Origin: Mucilaginibacter robiniae
Lineage (GTDB): Bacteria; Bacteroidota; Bacteroidia; Sphingobacteriales; Sphingobacteriaceae
Assembly: GCF_012849215.1 (NCBI RefSeq)
Contig: NZ_CP051682.1
Span: forward strand, 2,170,001-2,234,000
DNA length: 64,000 nucleotides
Direction of reading: 5' to 3'
Shown here in pieces: positions 18,884 to 28,200 of the stretch. A program made the translations under genes and the position numbers. Positions within the stretch are counted from its first letter, which is position 1. Every line of letters starts with the position of its first letter. The notes beneath the pieces are model-generated. The model did not search any database. It was not told the origin of the DNA and was given only the letters and a program-made list of their open reading frames with translations.

Positions 18884-19636
18884 TTATTGGTAACTGATTT
18901 CCTTTTCATCAGCCCTGCGTTTTTTTCTCATGGATTCACCCTTGAGATCCAGCCGGTGAGCGCTGTGTACGATACGGTCTAATATTGCATCAGCTATTGT
19001 TTTTTCACCGATGACCTCATGCCATTTACTGACCGGAAGCTGTGAGGTAATGATCAGGGATGCTTTACCATGCCGGTCTTCAATGATCTCCATCAGGGCA
19101 GCCCTGTTTTGTGCATCAAAAGGCTGCAAGCCAAAGTCATCGAGTATGAGCAGTTGCTGGCGTTCAATCTTTGCGATCTCTTTGATGTAGGAGCCATCAG
19201 CCTTGGCCATCTTGAGTTTGGCAAATAGCTTGGGTGTACTGGCATAGAATACCCTATAGCCCTGCATACAGGCCTGGTAACCAATAGCAGAGGCGATGTA
19301 GCTTTTGCCAATGCCGGTGCTGCCGGTCAGGAGCACATTCTCATTGCGCTCAATGAAGGTGCAGTCCGCCAGGCGCATGACCAGGTTGCGGTCAATGCTC
19401 CGCTCTGCCTGGTAGTTCACCTCTTCAATGGACGCTTTGTAGCGGAACTTGGCATGATAGATCTGGCGCTCTATACGCCGGTTATGCCGGTCATCCCATT
19501 CGGCATCCACCAGGTAGGCCAAGAGTTCATCGGCCGTGTAGTGATCTGTTTGCCCGGTTTCCAGGCTGCTTTGAAAAGCATGGAACATGCCGAAGAACTT
19601 CATCTTCCGCAGTTTGTCTAAAGTGTTTGTATTCAT
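18884..19636 (-). CDS. istB: IS21-family helper ATPase IstB
   Basis: 250 residues from the ATG at 19636; an in-frame upstream extension would overlap istA and is unlikely. AAA+ ATPase of the DnaC/IstB type: Walker A GSTGIGKSYIA, Walker B LLILDDFG, sensor region ASLIITSQLP. It assists the transposase in target selection. It starts 16 bases after the istA stop, the usual coupled arrangement. The frame is intact. Confidence 0.93.
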   Translation of the reverse strand: MNTNTLDKLRKMKFFGMFHAFQSSLETGQTDHYTADELLAYLVDAEWDDRHNRRIERQIYHAKFRYKASIEEVNYQAERSIDRNLVMRLADCTFIERNENVLLTGSTGIGKSYIASAIGYQACMQGYRVFYASTPKLFAKLKMAKADGSYIKEIAKIERQQLLILDDFGLQPFDAQNRAALMEIIEDRHGKASLIITSQLPVSKWHEVIGEKTIADAILDRIVHSAHRLDLKGESMRKKRRADEKEISYQ

Positions 19637-19652
19637 ATGACTTGATTCGTGT

Positions 19653-21203
19653 TTACTGGTAATAGTCTTCGCCTCTGATGTTATCATGCTCGGGCATGGT
19701 AAGTTCATTGGCAAATAAGCTTTCTTCGTACTGATCGAGGTTCTTTTCCAGGATCATTTGTATGGTCTTGTAACTGTACATGCCATAACTCAGGCCTCTT
19801 CTGCAGGCCAGGATCAGGCGTTCATTCCCGGCTTTACGGGCAAAGCCCAGCACACCGATGCAGGATCGGTAAGCCTGCTCTGCATGGTGCCTGCGGCTAA
19901 GGATATGCTGGATATAAAGGCGCACATCCTCATGGATCGATGCGGCCCAGGACAGGAACTTTTCCGGGTTCCACTCGGCAACGAACTGGTGGGTGGAAGC
20001 CAGATGGTCTTTATCCGTAATGTAGCGGTGCAGCCCCTTGGTACGCTTGTGAATGGCTATGCGTTCATAATGATAGAAGGCCTCTACCGTCGTGCTGGAA
20101 TACAGCAGCTTGATCTTTTTGCCGATGAAGCGGTAAGGCACACTATAGTAGTTCTTATCAGGCCCGAGGCTGACATGCCCGTTTTTCATCACGGTGGCAT
20201 GAAACTGCTTTTTAAGCTCATAGCGCAACACGGGTAAAGGCATAAGCGTTTCACGCTCTACCTCCTCGAATTGCTGCCTTCTGCTGTAAGGCCGGCTTTG
20301 CATCAGCCGGTTATTATGGGCTTCCAGCAGTTCATGAATAGCGGCATTCAGCTCTTGCAAGGAATGATAAACGCTCTTGCGCAGGGGAACATAAATGCGG
20401 CTATAGATGATTCTTACGGCACCTTCTACCAGCGCTTTATCACGAGGGCGGAATGCCCGGGCAGGTAAGATGGTCGTGCAATAATGATTGCTGAAGTCTT
20501 CAAACGTTTCATTCAGCGTAGGTTCGTAACGGTTACTTTTAGTGACGGCAGCTTTCAGATTGTCCGGAACAATGGCCTCCGGCACGCCGCCAATGTAATG
20601 CAGGGTATGCTCACAAGCGGAAATGAAGTCTTCTTTTTGCTGGCTCATGACCGCCTCGACATAGGTCAGCTGGCTGGCCCCAAGTATGCCGATGAAGACC
20701 TCGACAGGAATGATCTCCCCGGTATCCCGGTTTGTGATGCTCAGCTTTTGACCGGCAAAATCCACATACAGCTTATCACCGGCCTTGTGGTCGATGTGCA
20801 TCACAGGGTTAACCCGGGCCTGCCACTGGGTATAATAAAAGCAAAACTGGCTATACTGGTAACCGTCCGGAAACTCTTTACGATAAGCCTCCCAAAGCAT
20901 TTGACGGGTAACACCGGTACGTTTCAGCTCTTTGTCTACTTTGGGAAAGCAGCGCAGCATGGCTTGCATACGGCTGTTGGGAGAGCGCTCCTTAGCCTTG
21001 CCAAACAAGTCTTCCAGCTCTTTATCATTCAAAGCATTGACTTCATCAAAGCTGAAGCCGCTCTCCTTGAAAGAGGCCAGATACTTCTTTACGGTGTTTC
21101 TGGATGCGTCTGCCTGGGCTGCTATAGACATGATGCTGCGCCCGTTGGTGTACATCCTTAAGATCTTTCTTATCTTACTCATACTGATCGTAGTGTTAGC
21201 CAT
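19653..21203 (-). CDS. istA: IS21-family transposase IstA
   Basis: 516 residues. An N-terminal helix-turn-helix (KIRKILRMYTNGRSIMSIA) recognises the terminal repeats. The rve/DDE integrase core supplies the acidic triad: Asp in KLYVDFAGQ, Asp in IVPDNLKAAV and Glu in DKALVEGAVR. A C-terminal beta domain follows (YYSVPYRFIGKKI). It is intact, so the element may still be active. It catalyses strand transfer of the IS together with IstB. Confidence 0.95.
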   Translation of the reverse strand: MANTTISMSKIRKILRMYTNGRSIMSIAAQADASRNTVKKYLASFKESGFSFDEVNALNDKELEDLFGKAKERSPNSRMQAMLRCFPKVDKELKRTGVTRQMLWEAYRKEFPDGYQYSQFCFYYTQWQARVNPVMHIDHKAGDKLYVDFAGQKLSITNRDTGEIIPVEVFIGILGASQLTYVEAVMSQQKEDFISACEHTLHYIGGVPEAIVPDNLKAAVTKSNRYEPTLNETFEDFSNHYCTTILPARAFRPRDKALVEGAVRIIYSRIYVPLRKSVYHSLQELNAAIHELLEAHNNRLMQSRPYSRRQQFEEVERETLMPLPVLRYELKKQFHATVMKNGHVSLGPDKNYYSVPYRFIGKKIKLLYSSTTVEAFYHYERIAIHKRTKGLHRYITDKDHLASTHQFVAEWNPEKFLSWAASIHEDVRLYIQHILSRRHHAEQAYRSCIGVLGFARKAGNERLILACRRGLSYGMYSYKTIQMILEKNLDQYEESLFANELTMPEHDNIRGEDYYQ

Positions 21204-21267
21204 ACTTTGAGAGTTTTGTAACCCTACAAAGATGACGGCTGCTACCGCATCAGCTGCATTCCAGGGG

Positions 21268-21334
21268 TGGTCAGTTTCGCCCGGAATCCCTGGTCAGTTT
21301 GCCCCGGAATGGGGTGGTCAGTTTACGCCGGAAC
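21268..21334. repeat. IS21 right end (three terminal repeats)
   Basis: Three tandem copies, 21268-21287, 21291-21310 and 21315-21334, inverted relative to the left end. The last one replaces the coding sequence of the zeta-toxin gene from 21334 leftward. Confidence 0.8.
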
Positions 21335-21656
21335 GCCTGACCTCTTTAAGACAGAACACCTGGTCATTTTCAGCAGAATACCCACTGAATCCCTTAAGTG
21401 ACTTTACATAGTCGTAATGCTGCTCATCGCCCAGATTCAGTTCAATGGCGAAGTCGCGGCCAGCGATGAGTTCTTTTCTTACCAGGTCCTGAAAAGAAAG
21501 GTTGGCAATCCCCTGGTAGGTGGTGAATCCTTGTTTTTTGTAACGGTCGGCGATCAGGTCAAGATCCAAGATTGGTATGCCATCGGGTACCAAGGCACTG
21601 CCCGAGGTACTTTTGCCTACGCCAGGGGGACCTGCGATGACATAGATTTTAGCCAA
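21318..21656 (-). pseudogene. Zeta-toxin-like kinase, truncated by the IS
   Basis: About 107 native residues remain, then the frame runs into the IS21 repeat and stops. Walker A GPPGVGKST and the Asp-containing ILDLDLIADRY are those of zeta-toxin/P-loop kinases, which phosphorylate UDP-N-acetylglucosamine. The C-terminal half, including part of the kinase core, is missing and is not found on the other side of the IS. It begins 3 bases after the small upstream gene, as in a toxin-antitoxin pair. Presumably inactive. Confidence 0.85.
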
Positions 21657-21659
21657 GGG

Positions 21660-21878
21660 TCAAATTGGTTTTATAGTGCCATCCGGATATTCGGCAATTA
21701 GCTGACCATCCTTTTCATAGACGAGCGGCTGCCCGATAGAAAATAAATATTCCCTAGCATGTGCATTTTCCTGTGCTTGCCAGGCTTGGTACTCGTCCGG
21801 GCTCATCCCGAAGGGCGACTTCTGCATGTGTCCTTTTATCAGCACCTGCTCTTCGATTGTCAGCGTATCTTTGACCAT
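21660..21878 (-). CDS. Small protein upstream of zeta toxin, probable antitoxin partner
   Basis: 72 residues, acidic, with a helical N-terminus (TLTIEEQVLIKGHMQ) and a C-terminal beta hairpin (PLVYEKDGQLIAEYPDG). It is spaced 3 bases from the truncated zeta-like gene and in the same orientation, so an antitoxin role is inferred from position. No sequence motif proves it. With the toxin broken it may be a relic. Confidence 0.6.
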   Translation of the reverse strand: MVKDTLTIEEQVLIKGHMQKSPFGMSPDEYQAWQAQENAHAREYLFSIGQPLVYEKDGQLIAEYPDGTIKPI

Positions 21879-22043
21879 AAAGCAAATATAGCAACATAAA
21901 TCTGAAGAAGGGCTAAAATCACATAGCTTTGTTTGTCCACTTTCAGCCTAGACAAGTGCGCAAATTATGCGTTTACAGAAGATTACGCTAATGATGATTT
22001 TTCAGATTATGGATTCAGCCAATCTGTCTGGTCTCTTAATCAG

Positions 22044-22778
22044 TCAAGCGTCAATGTAAGCCAAATCCATAGTTAAAATTGTTACAGCCCTGTAAATATT
22101 CCTTTGCCTGTCCTTATCAACAACTAAGGCTACGTCTGCTATATAATCATCGGTTAAATTTAAAGGTAATAATAATAGTTGAACTCGACCATCATACCAA
22201 TGCGGGATCGCTACTTTATAATTTCTAACAACCTTTGCTTTGATTGATTCAATGGCTCCGGCAATAGAAGTCATTGCAAGCCTTCTGTTTGCTTGCAGTA
22301 CAGGAGGTAGACGATTCTTATTTTCGTCAATTATGTGTTCCGTGTTAATTTCAATTTCAAGTTTCGTGTCAAAAACCAAATCTACAGGGTTACTAACATA
22401 AGTCGGTAATTCAGGTAAGGGTCTGTAGGGATTAAGCTTCGTTGAGTATGAATCAGCGAATGTAATAAATGTCCAGTCTGCTGTATTATATTTTACCGCA
22501 TCCTTGTTCTTAAAGAAAAGGGCAAATATATCTTTTTCGTCGCGCGTCTGAAGACCTGTATTGAAGCATGCCTTATCACCATCAGCAGAATACGAAATTA
22601 ACTCTAGCGTTTGGGCTCTAAGAAAAGTGTAATTTAAATAGTTCGTTAAAATTGGGTACTTCTGCTTATAACGCGATTTAAACTCGGCTTTTTGGAAATT
22701 CCAATCCTCTTTTTTTTCTATAGTTTCTGCCAGATGTTGATACGGCGTTTCCCATGTTTCTCCGCTTTGACGATTAAT
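22044..22778 (-). CDS. DUF3825-domain protein, 5' end unclear
   Basis: The minus-strand frame is open from just after the HTH gene's TGA to the stop at 22044, about 244 codons, with no ATG near the beginning; a TTG exists only at 22379. The sequence carries DUF3825 hallmarks: CFNTGLQTRDEKDIFALF in the N-terminal half, then RNYKVAIPHWYDG, LLLPLNLTD and TMDLAYI at the end. DUF3825 domains occur with RNA-binding and conflict-related proteins; the function is unknown. The frame is the same as the upstream HTH gene with a single TGA between, so it may be a truncated gene joined to a new neighbour or an unusual fusion. CTG or ATT starts are possible. Confidence 0.65.
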   Translation of the reverse strand: MNRQSGETWETPYQHLAETIEKKEDWNFQKAEFKSRYKQKYPILTNYLNYTFLRAQTLELISYSADGDKACFNTGLQTRDEKDIFALFFKNKDAVKYNTADWTFITFADSYSTKLNPYRPLPELPTYVSNPVDLVFDTKLEIEINTEHIIDENKNRLPPVLQANRRLAMTSIAGAIESIKAKVVRNYKVAIPHWYDGRVQLLLLPLNLTDDYIADVALVVDKDRQRNIYRAVTILTMDLAYIDA

Positions 22779-23066
22779 TCAACGTTCATCTTTTCCTCCT
22801 TGATCTTTGGTTTTTTGTTGCATGATTTTGAGCACCTCACTCTTTTTAAAGTACATCCGCTTATGCAGGCGCAAATAGGGTAGCTCCTTTTTCATCCAGT
22901 CGGTAAGCGTGACTAACGATACGCCTAACTCCTCGGACAATTCCTGTTTGGATAATAGCCGTTCATCCTGCGGCGGGTCCCCACCTGCGTTAAAATGCTC
23001 TTGTAATTCTGCCCTTACTGCAGCCCTGACACACCGGCTTAGGGCTTCTTGGTTTATTATCTCCAT
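22779..23066 (-). CDS. Helix-turn-helix protein (excisionase/MerR-like)
   Basis: 95 residues. After a 35-residue helical start, residues 40-85 form a winged helix-turn-helix: LLSKQELSEELGVSLVTLTDW, then LPYLRLHKRMYFKKSEV. This is typical of the small excisionase-like regulators of Bacteroidota integrative elements. It may control excision of this or an ancestral element, although it lies far from the integrase. It is followed in the same frame by the DUF3825 ORF. Confidence 0.8.
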   Translation of the reverse strand: MEIINQEALSRCVRAAVRAELQEHFNAGGDPPQDERLLSKQELSEELGVSLVTLTDWMKKELPYLRLHKRMYFKKSEVLKIMQQKTKDQGGKDER

Positions 23067-23151
23067 GCAGCAAATGAAATGAGAAAAACAGCGCGCGCGA
23101 CCATGCAGATTTGCCTAAAAAATAATCCAGGTGGTATCGGTAATATGGCTC

Positions 23152-23520
23152 CTATTCAAGCTCCGGAAATTCAAGTACCTTTTTGATAAAAAGATTGTCT
23201 TCGTAACCATCCTTTAATCCTATGAGAACACCAACATCATATTTATGTGAGTTAAGATCTAATGTTTCGTGCAGCTTGAAATATTTGTTAGACATGGCTT
23301 CGGTATGAATCCTAAATAGATGCTGCAACCATAAATTATTGTATTGGTTTAGGAATAAGAATGGCTTTCGTTAACAATAATCATCAATTGAATCTTCACC
23401 AGTCCATTCAAGACCTTGCGCCAGCGTAAAATATTTTTCGGCACCTTCGGGTAAAAAGTGTTTATCAAGGCTCGTATGTACAAATAAATCGTTTTCGTAA
23501 GTGATCTCTTTAGCAAACAG
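23152..23520 (-). pseudogene. Decayed gene fragment of unknown family
   Basis: One minus-strand frame of 123 codons reads like protein throughout (DKHFLPEGAEKYFTLAQ early, YDVGVLIGLKDGYEDNLF late) but has a TAA at 23371-23373 and begins right after a TAG. No start codon is preserved. It follows dtcC on the same strand by 38 bases. It could be the tail of an older downstream gene in that operon. Family not recognised. Confidence 0.5.
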
Positions 23521-23557
23521 CTATTAAGTTTATTACTTGATAGCTGTTGCCGTACAA

Positions 23558-24814
23558 TCAGCATTCCAGTAAAAAGTAGTCCTCAACTATCTTTTGCGCG
23601 ATCTTAGCAGAAGCATAACATCCAAATTCGTGGAAATCGTCGGATTTTTCTGTATCTCCATAATCTACTACTGTTTTAACGCACATCGCCAAAGGTTTGG
23701 GATTGGCGACGGAATCTGCTGCGCACATTAGGCCATAACCTTCCATTTCGATTCCCAATAATTTTCTATTTTGACCAACAATAGCATTAAATTTTTCTTT
23801 ATTAGCCAAGACAGATGCGCCAGACGCTATCGGTCCGTTGAGCATTTTTACATCATAATTTGGTTTTGAGCCTTTGAAGCTGTTTCTAAGTTGAAAAAAG
23901 AAAGTTTTGTCGTTTTCAAGCAGCGAAATGTATTTAACGATCCTTGTATCAGGTTTGTATTGAAATGGTTCTATTTGAAAAACGCTGATAGATTGCTTTT
24001 GCTGCTCAGGCTTTTCTTCTAATTCAGTTGTCCATTTGCCGCTTCCCCAGTCCCAGATCGGATTACCCAAAATTGTGTCGCCAAGATGAGTTTTCGATGA
24101 AACACCAGCCATGATACCCGTCATAATAAAGAGTTTAGGCCGAAAATTTGAAATCATCTTCGTGGCAAGAGTAGTCGTAGCTGGTATGCCCATTCTCATG
24201 GCATGAGCAGCGATGATCTTAACATCCGGTTTTCCGGGTATGACTGCTTCATGATAAACTGTATCATCATGAGCGAGAAAATTAGCTACAGTCCATTTCC
24301 AGCCGTTTTCTAGATTTGCGTCCAGTTCTTCTTTCAGTGCACAAATAATAGCAATATCATACTGATAGTTCTGTTGAGTAAACAACTGACTTTGCTTAGA
24401 AGATACTTTATGCTGAATGCCACTTAACATCACTGCTTGCCATTCATCAGAATCTTCCTCGAACTTAATTACGGTTAAACTATCCTTGCCAAATTTTCCC
24501 ACAGCCGCACTGAAGGAATCTCTTTTTGCGGACAGTCCAATTATGTGAGTTGGAATTTTATAGATCCCACGTTCCAGTACTTCCTCAAGCAATTTGATAC
24601 CCCCTAGTGGGTCAGGATCTTGTGATTTTTTTAAGGGGATAACAATATCTAATATCAATAAATCATAATGATTGGCCTTTAAAAGCTTCTTAGCTTCATT
24701 AGCATCCATAGTAATCGTAATATCATCTAAGGATAGGTTTATCACCTTTTCGAATATTTGAAAGAGGGGCTTTATCTTATACGATTCGTCTTCTACTACT
24801 AGGATCTTAAACAT
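23558..24814 (-). CDS. dtcC: Detocs effector DtcC: receiver domain fused to nucleoside-phosphorylase-fold domain
   Basis: 418 residues. The N-terminal receiver has acidic pair E8/D9 and phospho-acceptor D56 (LLILDIVIP). From about residue 150 a PNP/MTAN-fold domain follows: IICALKEEL at its start, MTGIMAGV plus LGDTILG, GIEMEGYGLM as the purine/ribose-binding Met-Glu motif, and VVDYGD with the probable catalytic D384. In published Detocs systems this protein, once phosphorylated, cleaves ATP to adenine and ribose triphosphate, depleting ATP in infected cells. It starts 3 bases after dtcB and ends the operon. Assignment rests on matching three-gene architecture. Confidence 0.88.
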   Translation of the reverse strand: MFKILVVEDESYKIKPLFQIFEKVINLSLDDITITMDANEAKKLLKANHYDLLILDIVIPLKKSQDPDPLGGIKLLEEVLERGIYKIPTHIIGLSAKRDSFSAAVGKFGKDSLTVIKFEEDSDEWQAVMLSGIQHKVSSKQSQLFTQQNYQYDIAIICALKEELDANLENGWKWTVANFLAHDDTVYHEAVIPGKPDVKIIAAHAMRMGIPATTTLATKMISNFRPKLFIMTGIMAGVSSKTHLGDTILGNPIWDWGSGKWTTELEEKPEQQKQSISVFQIEPFQYKPDTRIVKYISLLENDKTFFFQLRNSFKGSKPNYDVKMLNGPIASGASVLANKEKFNAIVGQNRKLLGIEMEGYGLMCAADSVANPKPLAMCVKTVVDYGDTEKSDDFHEFGCYASAKIAQKIVEDYFLLEC

Positions 24815-24817
24815 TAT

Positions 24818-25267
24818 TTATAGATGGTTGATTTTAATAAGCTCTTTTATTTTATCGCGCCAGTCATCATATTTGACATTGAAGTGAACCGCGCCTAAGT
24901 ATGTGCCTAGAAATTGATCACACAAATCATGATCCAATTGTTCTAAGGTTATTTTTTCGCCATTAGGCTCAAAAATATCAAATTGGGTTACAACGATCAC
25001 CGGGTATTTGATGTCACGTCTAACCATTTGTAATAACAATTCTTTTCCAGCGTATGACTGGGGCCGTCCACCTTGTTGACCAGATGCAACATCAAAAGTA
25101 GTCATAGTCATATCCAAGAGTATCAAGTCGAACTTTTCATCAATGATAGTCCTTAAGGCTGTTTTTAAGGACTTTGCTTCTGCGTAATCACTGGAAATAT
25201 CTTCACAGACAAATTTGCTAATTTGAATGCGTTTGTCATCATCGTCTTCAACTATAAGGATTCGCAT
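24818..25267 (-). CDS. dtcB: Detocs stand-alone receiver DtcB
   Basis: 149 residues consisting only of a receiver domain. The acidic cluster E7-D11, phospho-acceptor D52 (LILLDMTM) and the Thr of VVTQFD are in place; no output domain follows. A longer than usual loop after D52 is Gly/Gln-rich. In Detocs the lone receiver acts as a phosphate sink that prevents accidental activation of the effector. Its start overlaps the end of dtcA by 20 bases and dtcC follows after 3 bases, so all three are one transcript. Confidence 0.88.
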   Translation of the reverse strand: MRILIVEDDDDKRIQISKFVCEDISSDYAEAKSLKTALRTIIDEKFDLILLDMTMTTFDVASGQQGGRPQSYAGKELLLQMVRRDIKYPVIVVTQFDIFEPNGEKITLEQLDHDLCDQFLGTYLGAVHFNVKYDDWRDKIKELIKINHL

Positions 25268-28200
25268 CTGTCAAATTAATTAATGTTAAATTATCATTAT
25301 TTTTTTTGGTAGGCGGGAAAGTAAGATTAAGAAAATAAGAACGGCCATCTAAACCAAAATCTATTGTAACCATGTAGTTTGGCGATTGGTTTAGATCCTT
25401 AAGACTTTGCGCAATTTTATATAGTCCCGAACCGTTTTCTTTTATTATCTCAGAATGGTAGCTATTTTCTTTGATCTTCAACTTTTTTTCAATGATCAAA
25501 CTGTTAAGAGCGTCTAAATCAACATCGGGTCCTAACTCATTAGTGAAATTAAAATAAAGCATTTCTTCATCACCATTATCGATAACGGAAATATTTAGAT
25601 CAACCATTGGAATATCCAGTCCTGCTCTTTTTACTACATTCTCAAATGCGTTGGTCATAATGTCGAAAAAGATCGGCAACTTATTGACTTTGACTGGTTC
25701 CTCTCTTTTTTCAATATTAAAACGAACGCTAAACTCCGGAGTGGTATCTTGGACGATGGCTTCAGCAACAGTGATCGCATCTTCTAATGGAAATTCCGTG
25801 TTTTCAAAAGAAGCTGCCGGATTGAACCAGTCGCTAATACGCTCGAAAACACTTTGAACTTGGGTCCGGCAGGTGTGAATTGCATTGTCAAGTTCACTAA
25901 TGTCGCCACCTTTAGCCACCTGTTGCTGCAAATTGTTTAGCATTTTTATGACATCCGGTTTTGCGACATCGTTTAATTTCTCTTTTACCAATTCTAGTGT
26001 GCCGGTCAGCCTTTCCTCCATATAACTGATCACGATCTCCATAAATTGGGTAAAACTGGTATCAACCGATATTTTTGATTGTAGCAATGCAACTTCTCCA
26101 TCACGTAATGGCGGCATAAACAAGGCTCGATCGTTATTCCCTCGATTGATGACAATCCATTCGTTTTTGATCATATCAATAAACTTGTCATACCGTTCGG
26201 AAAACCTTCTAAAGATGGGATCTAAATCGCGGGATTGATATAGATCCTCCCCTAATATACCGATCCAGTGGAAGTTCCTTTTGTAAATGCCATCCTTACT
26301 CTCCTTTTTAGTGATCAGGTGATTTTGTGACATGAATTTACGGAGTTGATTTTCTATCGCCCCATGCCTCAATCGTGTGCTCAAGTATTTATCGAGACCA
26401 AATTCAGACGAAGAGCGATACGCTTCCAATATTTGAACCAAAATAGACTTCAACAGCGAAAAAGGCTCGTTTATCGGTACAACCATATTAATCAAACCGA
26501 CAATATCATTTTCGTAGTTTTTAGTTTTGGCTTCTACGGATTGTTGTTGAGAGGATACATCTAAACCACTTTTAAGATAAACCCGATATCTCAAAAAACT
26601 TTCTTTGATCTCCTTGGTTGCCCAAGCCCGGAACTTTTCAAGGTCAACATATATCTTGTTTTGCTCCATTTCGAGCATTTTTTGACGAATAACTTGTTTG
26701 CGTATAATTTTCTTTATCTCTAGCTGATACTCAAATCTATTAGTTTCATCTATTTCTACTAGTTTCTTCAGAATTAGCATTCTTTCTTTTTCTACTTCGT
26801 CCGGGGTATCGTATTCTGTAGAAATATCCATGATAGACTCTATACATAGATACCGGAAGTAATAGATCATTTCCGAACTTTCATCAAAAGGCACTTCCGA
26901 CGGTTTTAAGAATCCATTTTTAGTAAGATAATCTTCACAAGCAAAAGCTCTGTAGGATTCTTCTATGCTTATAGATTGTTTAATGATAGCGTCTAATACG
27001 ATGGAAAGTGCCATCGTATGATTAACAGATCTCCATTCAGCCGTTTGTGGGGCTAATATCTTTGCTAATTCTTCGAGCGGAAAAATAGTTGCAATAGAAT
27101 TATCAATGACGTAGTGTTGCGCAATATAGCAGCAAACGTCACATATCCTATTCGATAGCAATAAAGAAGCTGTCGTAAGCTGAATACCCTGTATTCTGTA
27201 AAAACTGTGGGATGATGTGGTCAGCTTGTTTGCGAAATCAATAGCCAACTCAAGGTCTTTTTGTGCAAATGCTTTTTTACCTTGATGCAAATAAACTTCT
27301 TCGTCAAAAAGTTTTGTTCCTACAAGATTGGACAGATCTTGTGTAGAGGAATTCATTGTAAATTTAACACCTATTGAATCGTTGTGTGCTAAGGAAGAGG
27401 TAAGACAAGGGTGAAATAACGGATGATTTTCAGTCGCCTTTACCAGTAGTGGGTGAATATGTCCCGACTTAAGTAAATGCCCAATCGTTTGCTTTTGATC
27501 AATCTGCTCGGAGTCAATATAGTTTACGGCAAGGTTAAATACCCCGGACCAAGCCAACCCAGCAAAATTCAGAAATAGTTTTTCTATTGTATTTAACGCG
27601 AGCTGATTTCCCAAACCCGACCTGAAGAGTTCTGAAAGAGCAGTTTGAATATTTTCATTGATACTTAGAGAAGAATCGGAAGTAATCGATTCTGAATGTG
27701 GAGTGTCGGCAAGAATTGATTGCTCAGATAAATTCTGTATTTCACTTTTGACACTAGGAGGTTCAGACAGTAAGGCTTTTGTAAACGATACGAGAAACAA
27801 TAGGTAAATATCATCAGGTTCCTCTATTAATCCTATCTTTGCCAGCTCTGAAGCTTCAATAATGTTTCCCTGTATAAATTGATCGTAGGCCTCATAAGCA
27901 TATACATTATTGCATTTTTTACAACTTACCCCGGAATGCAGTGCAACCAAAAAGTTCACCCGTTGATCCTCGATCTTTTCTTGTAAAGCTTTAAGTGCAT
28001 AGGTCACGCTTGATTTAAAATTGGCGTCTGAAATTGTAGCAAGCCTGCAAAAAGTCAAGAAAGATTCGTAAAAATCTATAAGCGACCTTGAAAAATCTAT
28101 TCTGGGTAAACTAATTGCATCTTCTACCTCGCAAGATTCATCGCCTAATAAATGAAATCTGATATAGGTACCCAGATCATCTTGTGTTTTATGGTTCCAG

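Larger units (their letters stand above)
18770..21334 (-). mobile_element. IS21-family insertion sequence
   Basis: It carries an istA/istB pair and complex ends built of about 20-bp repeats of the type ATTCCGGNGNAAACTGACCA: two at the left (18770-18788, 18793-18812) and three inverted ones at the right (21268-21287, 21291-21310, 21315-21334). Multiple terminal repeats are usual for IS21. The outermost bases show no matching target duplication. The right end truncates a zeta-toxin gene and the left end abuts an unrelated gene tail, so a deletion or rearrangement followed insertion. Confidence 0.9.

Noticed and set aside
20484..21161. 225-codon plus-strand ORF
   Set aside because: It lies entirely antisense to the intact istA transposase and has no domain; a shadow frame.
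18760..21345. Target-site duplication for the IS21 element
   Set aside because: The bases outside the outermost terminal repeats do not match at any length from 4 to 8.
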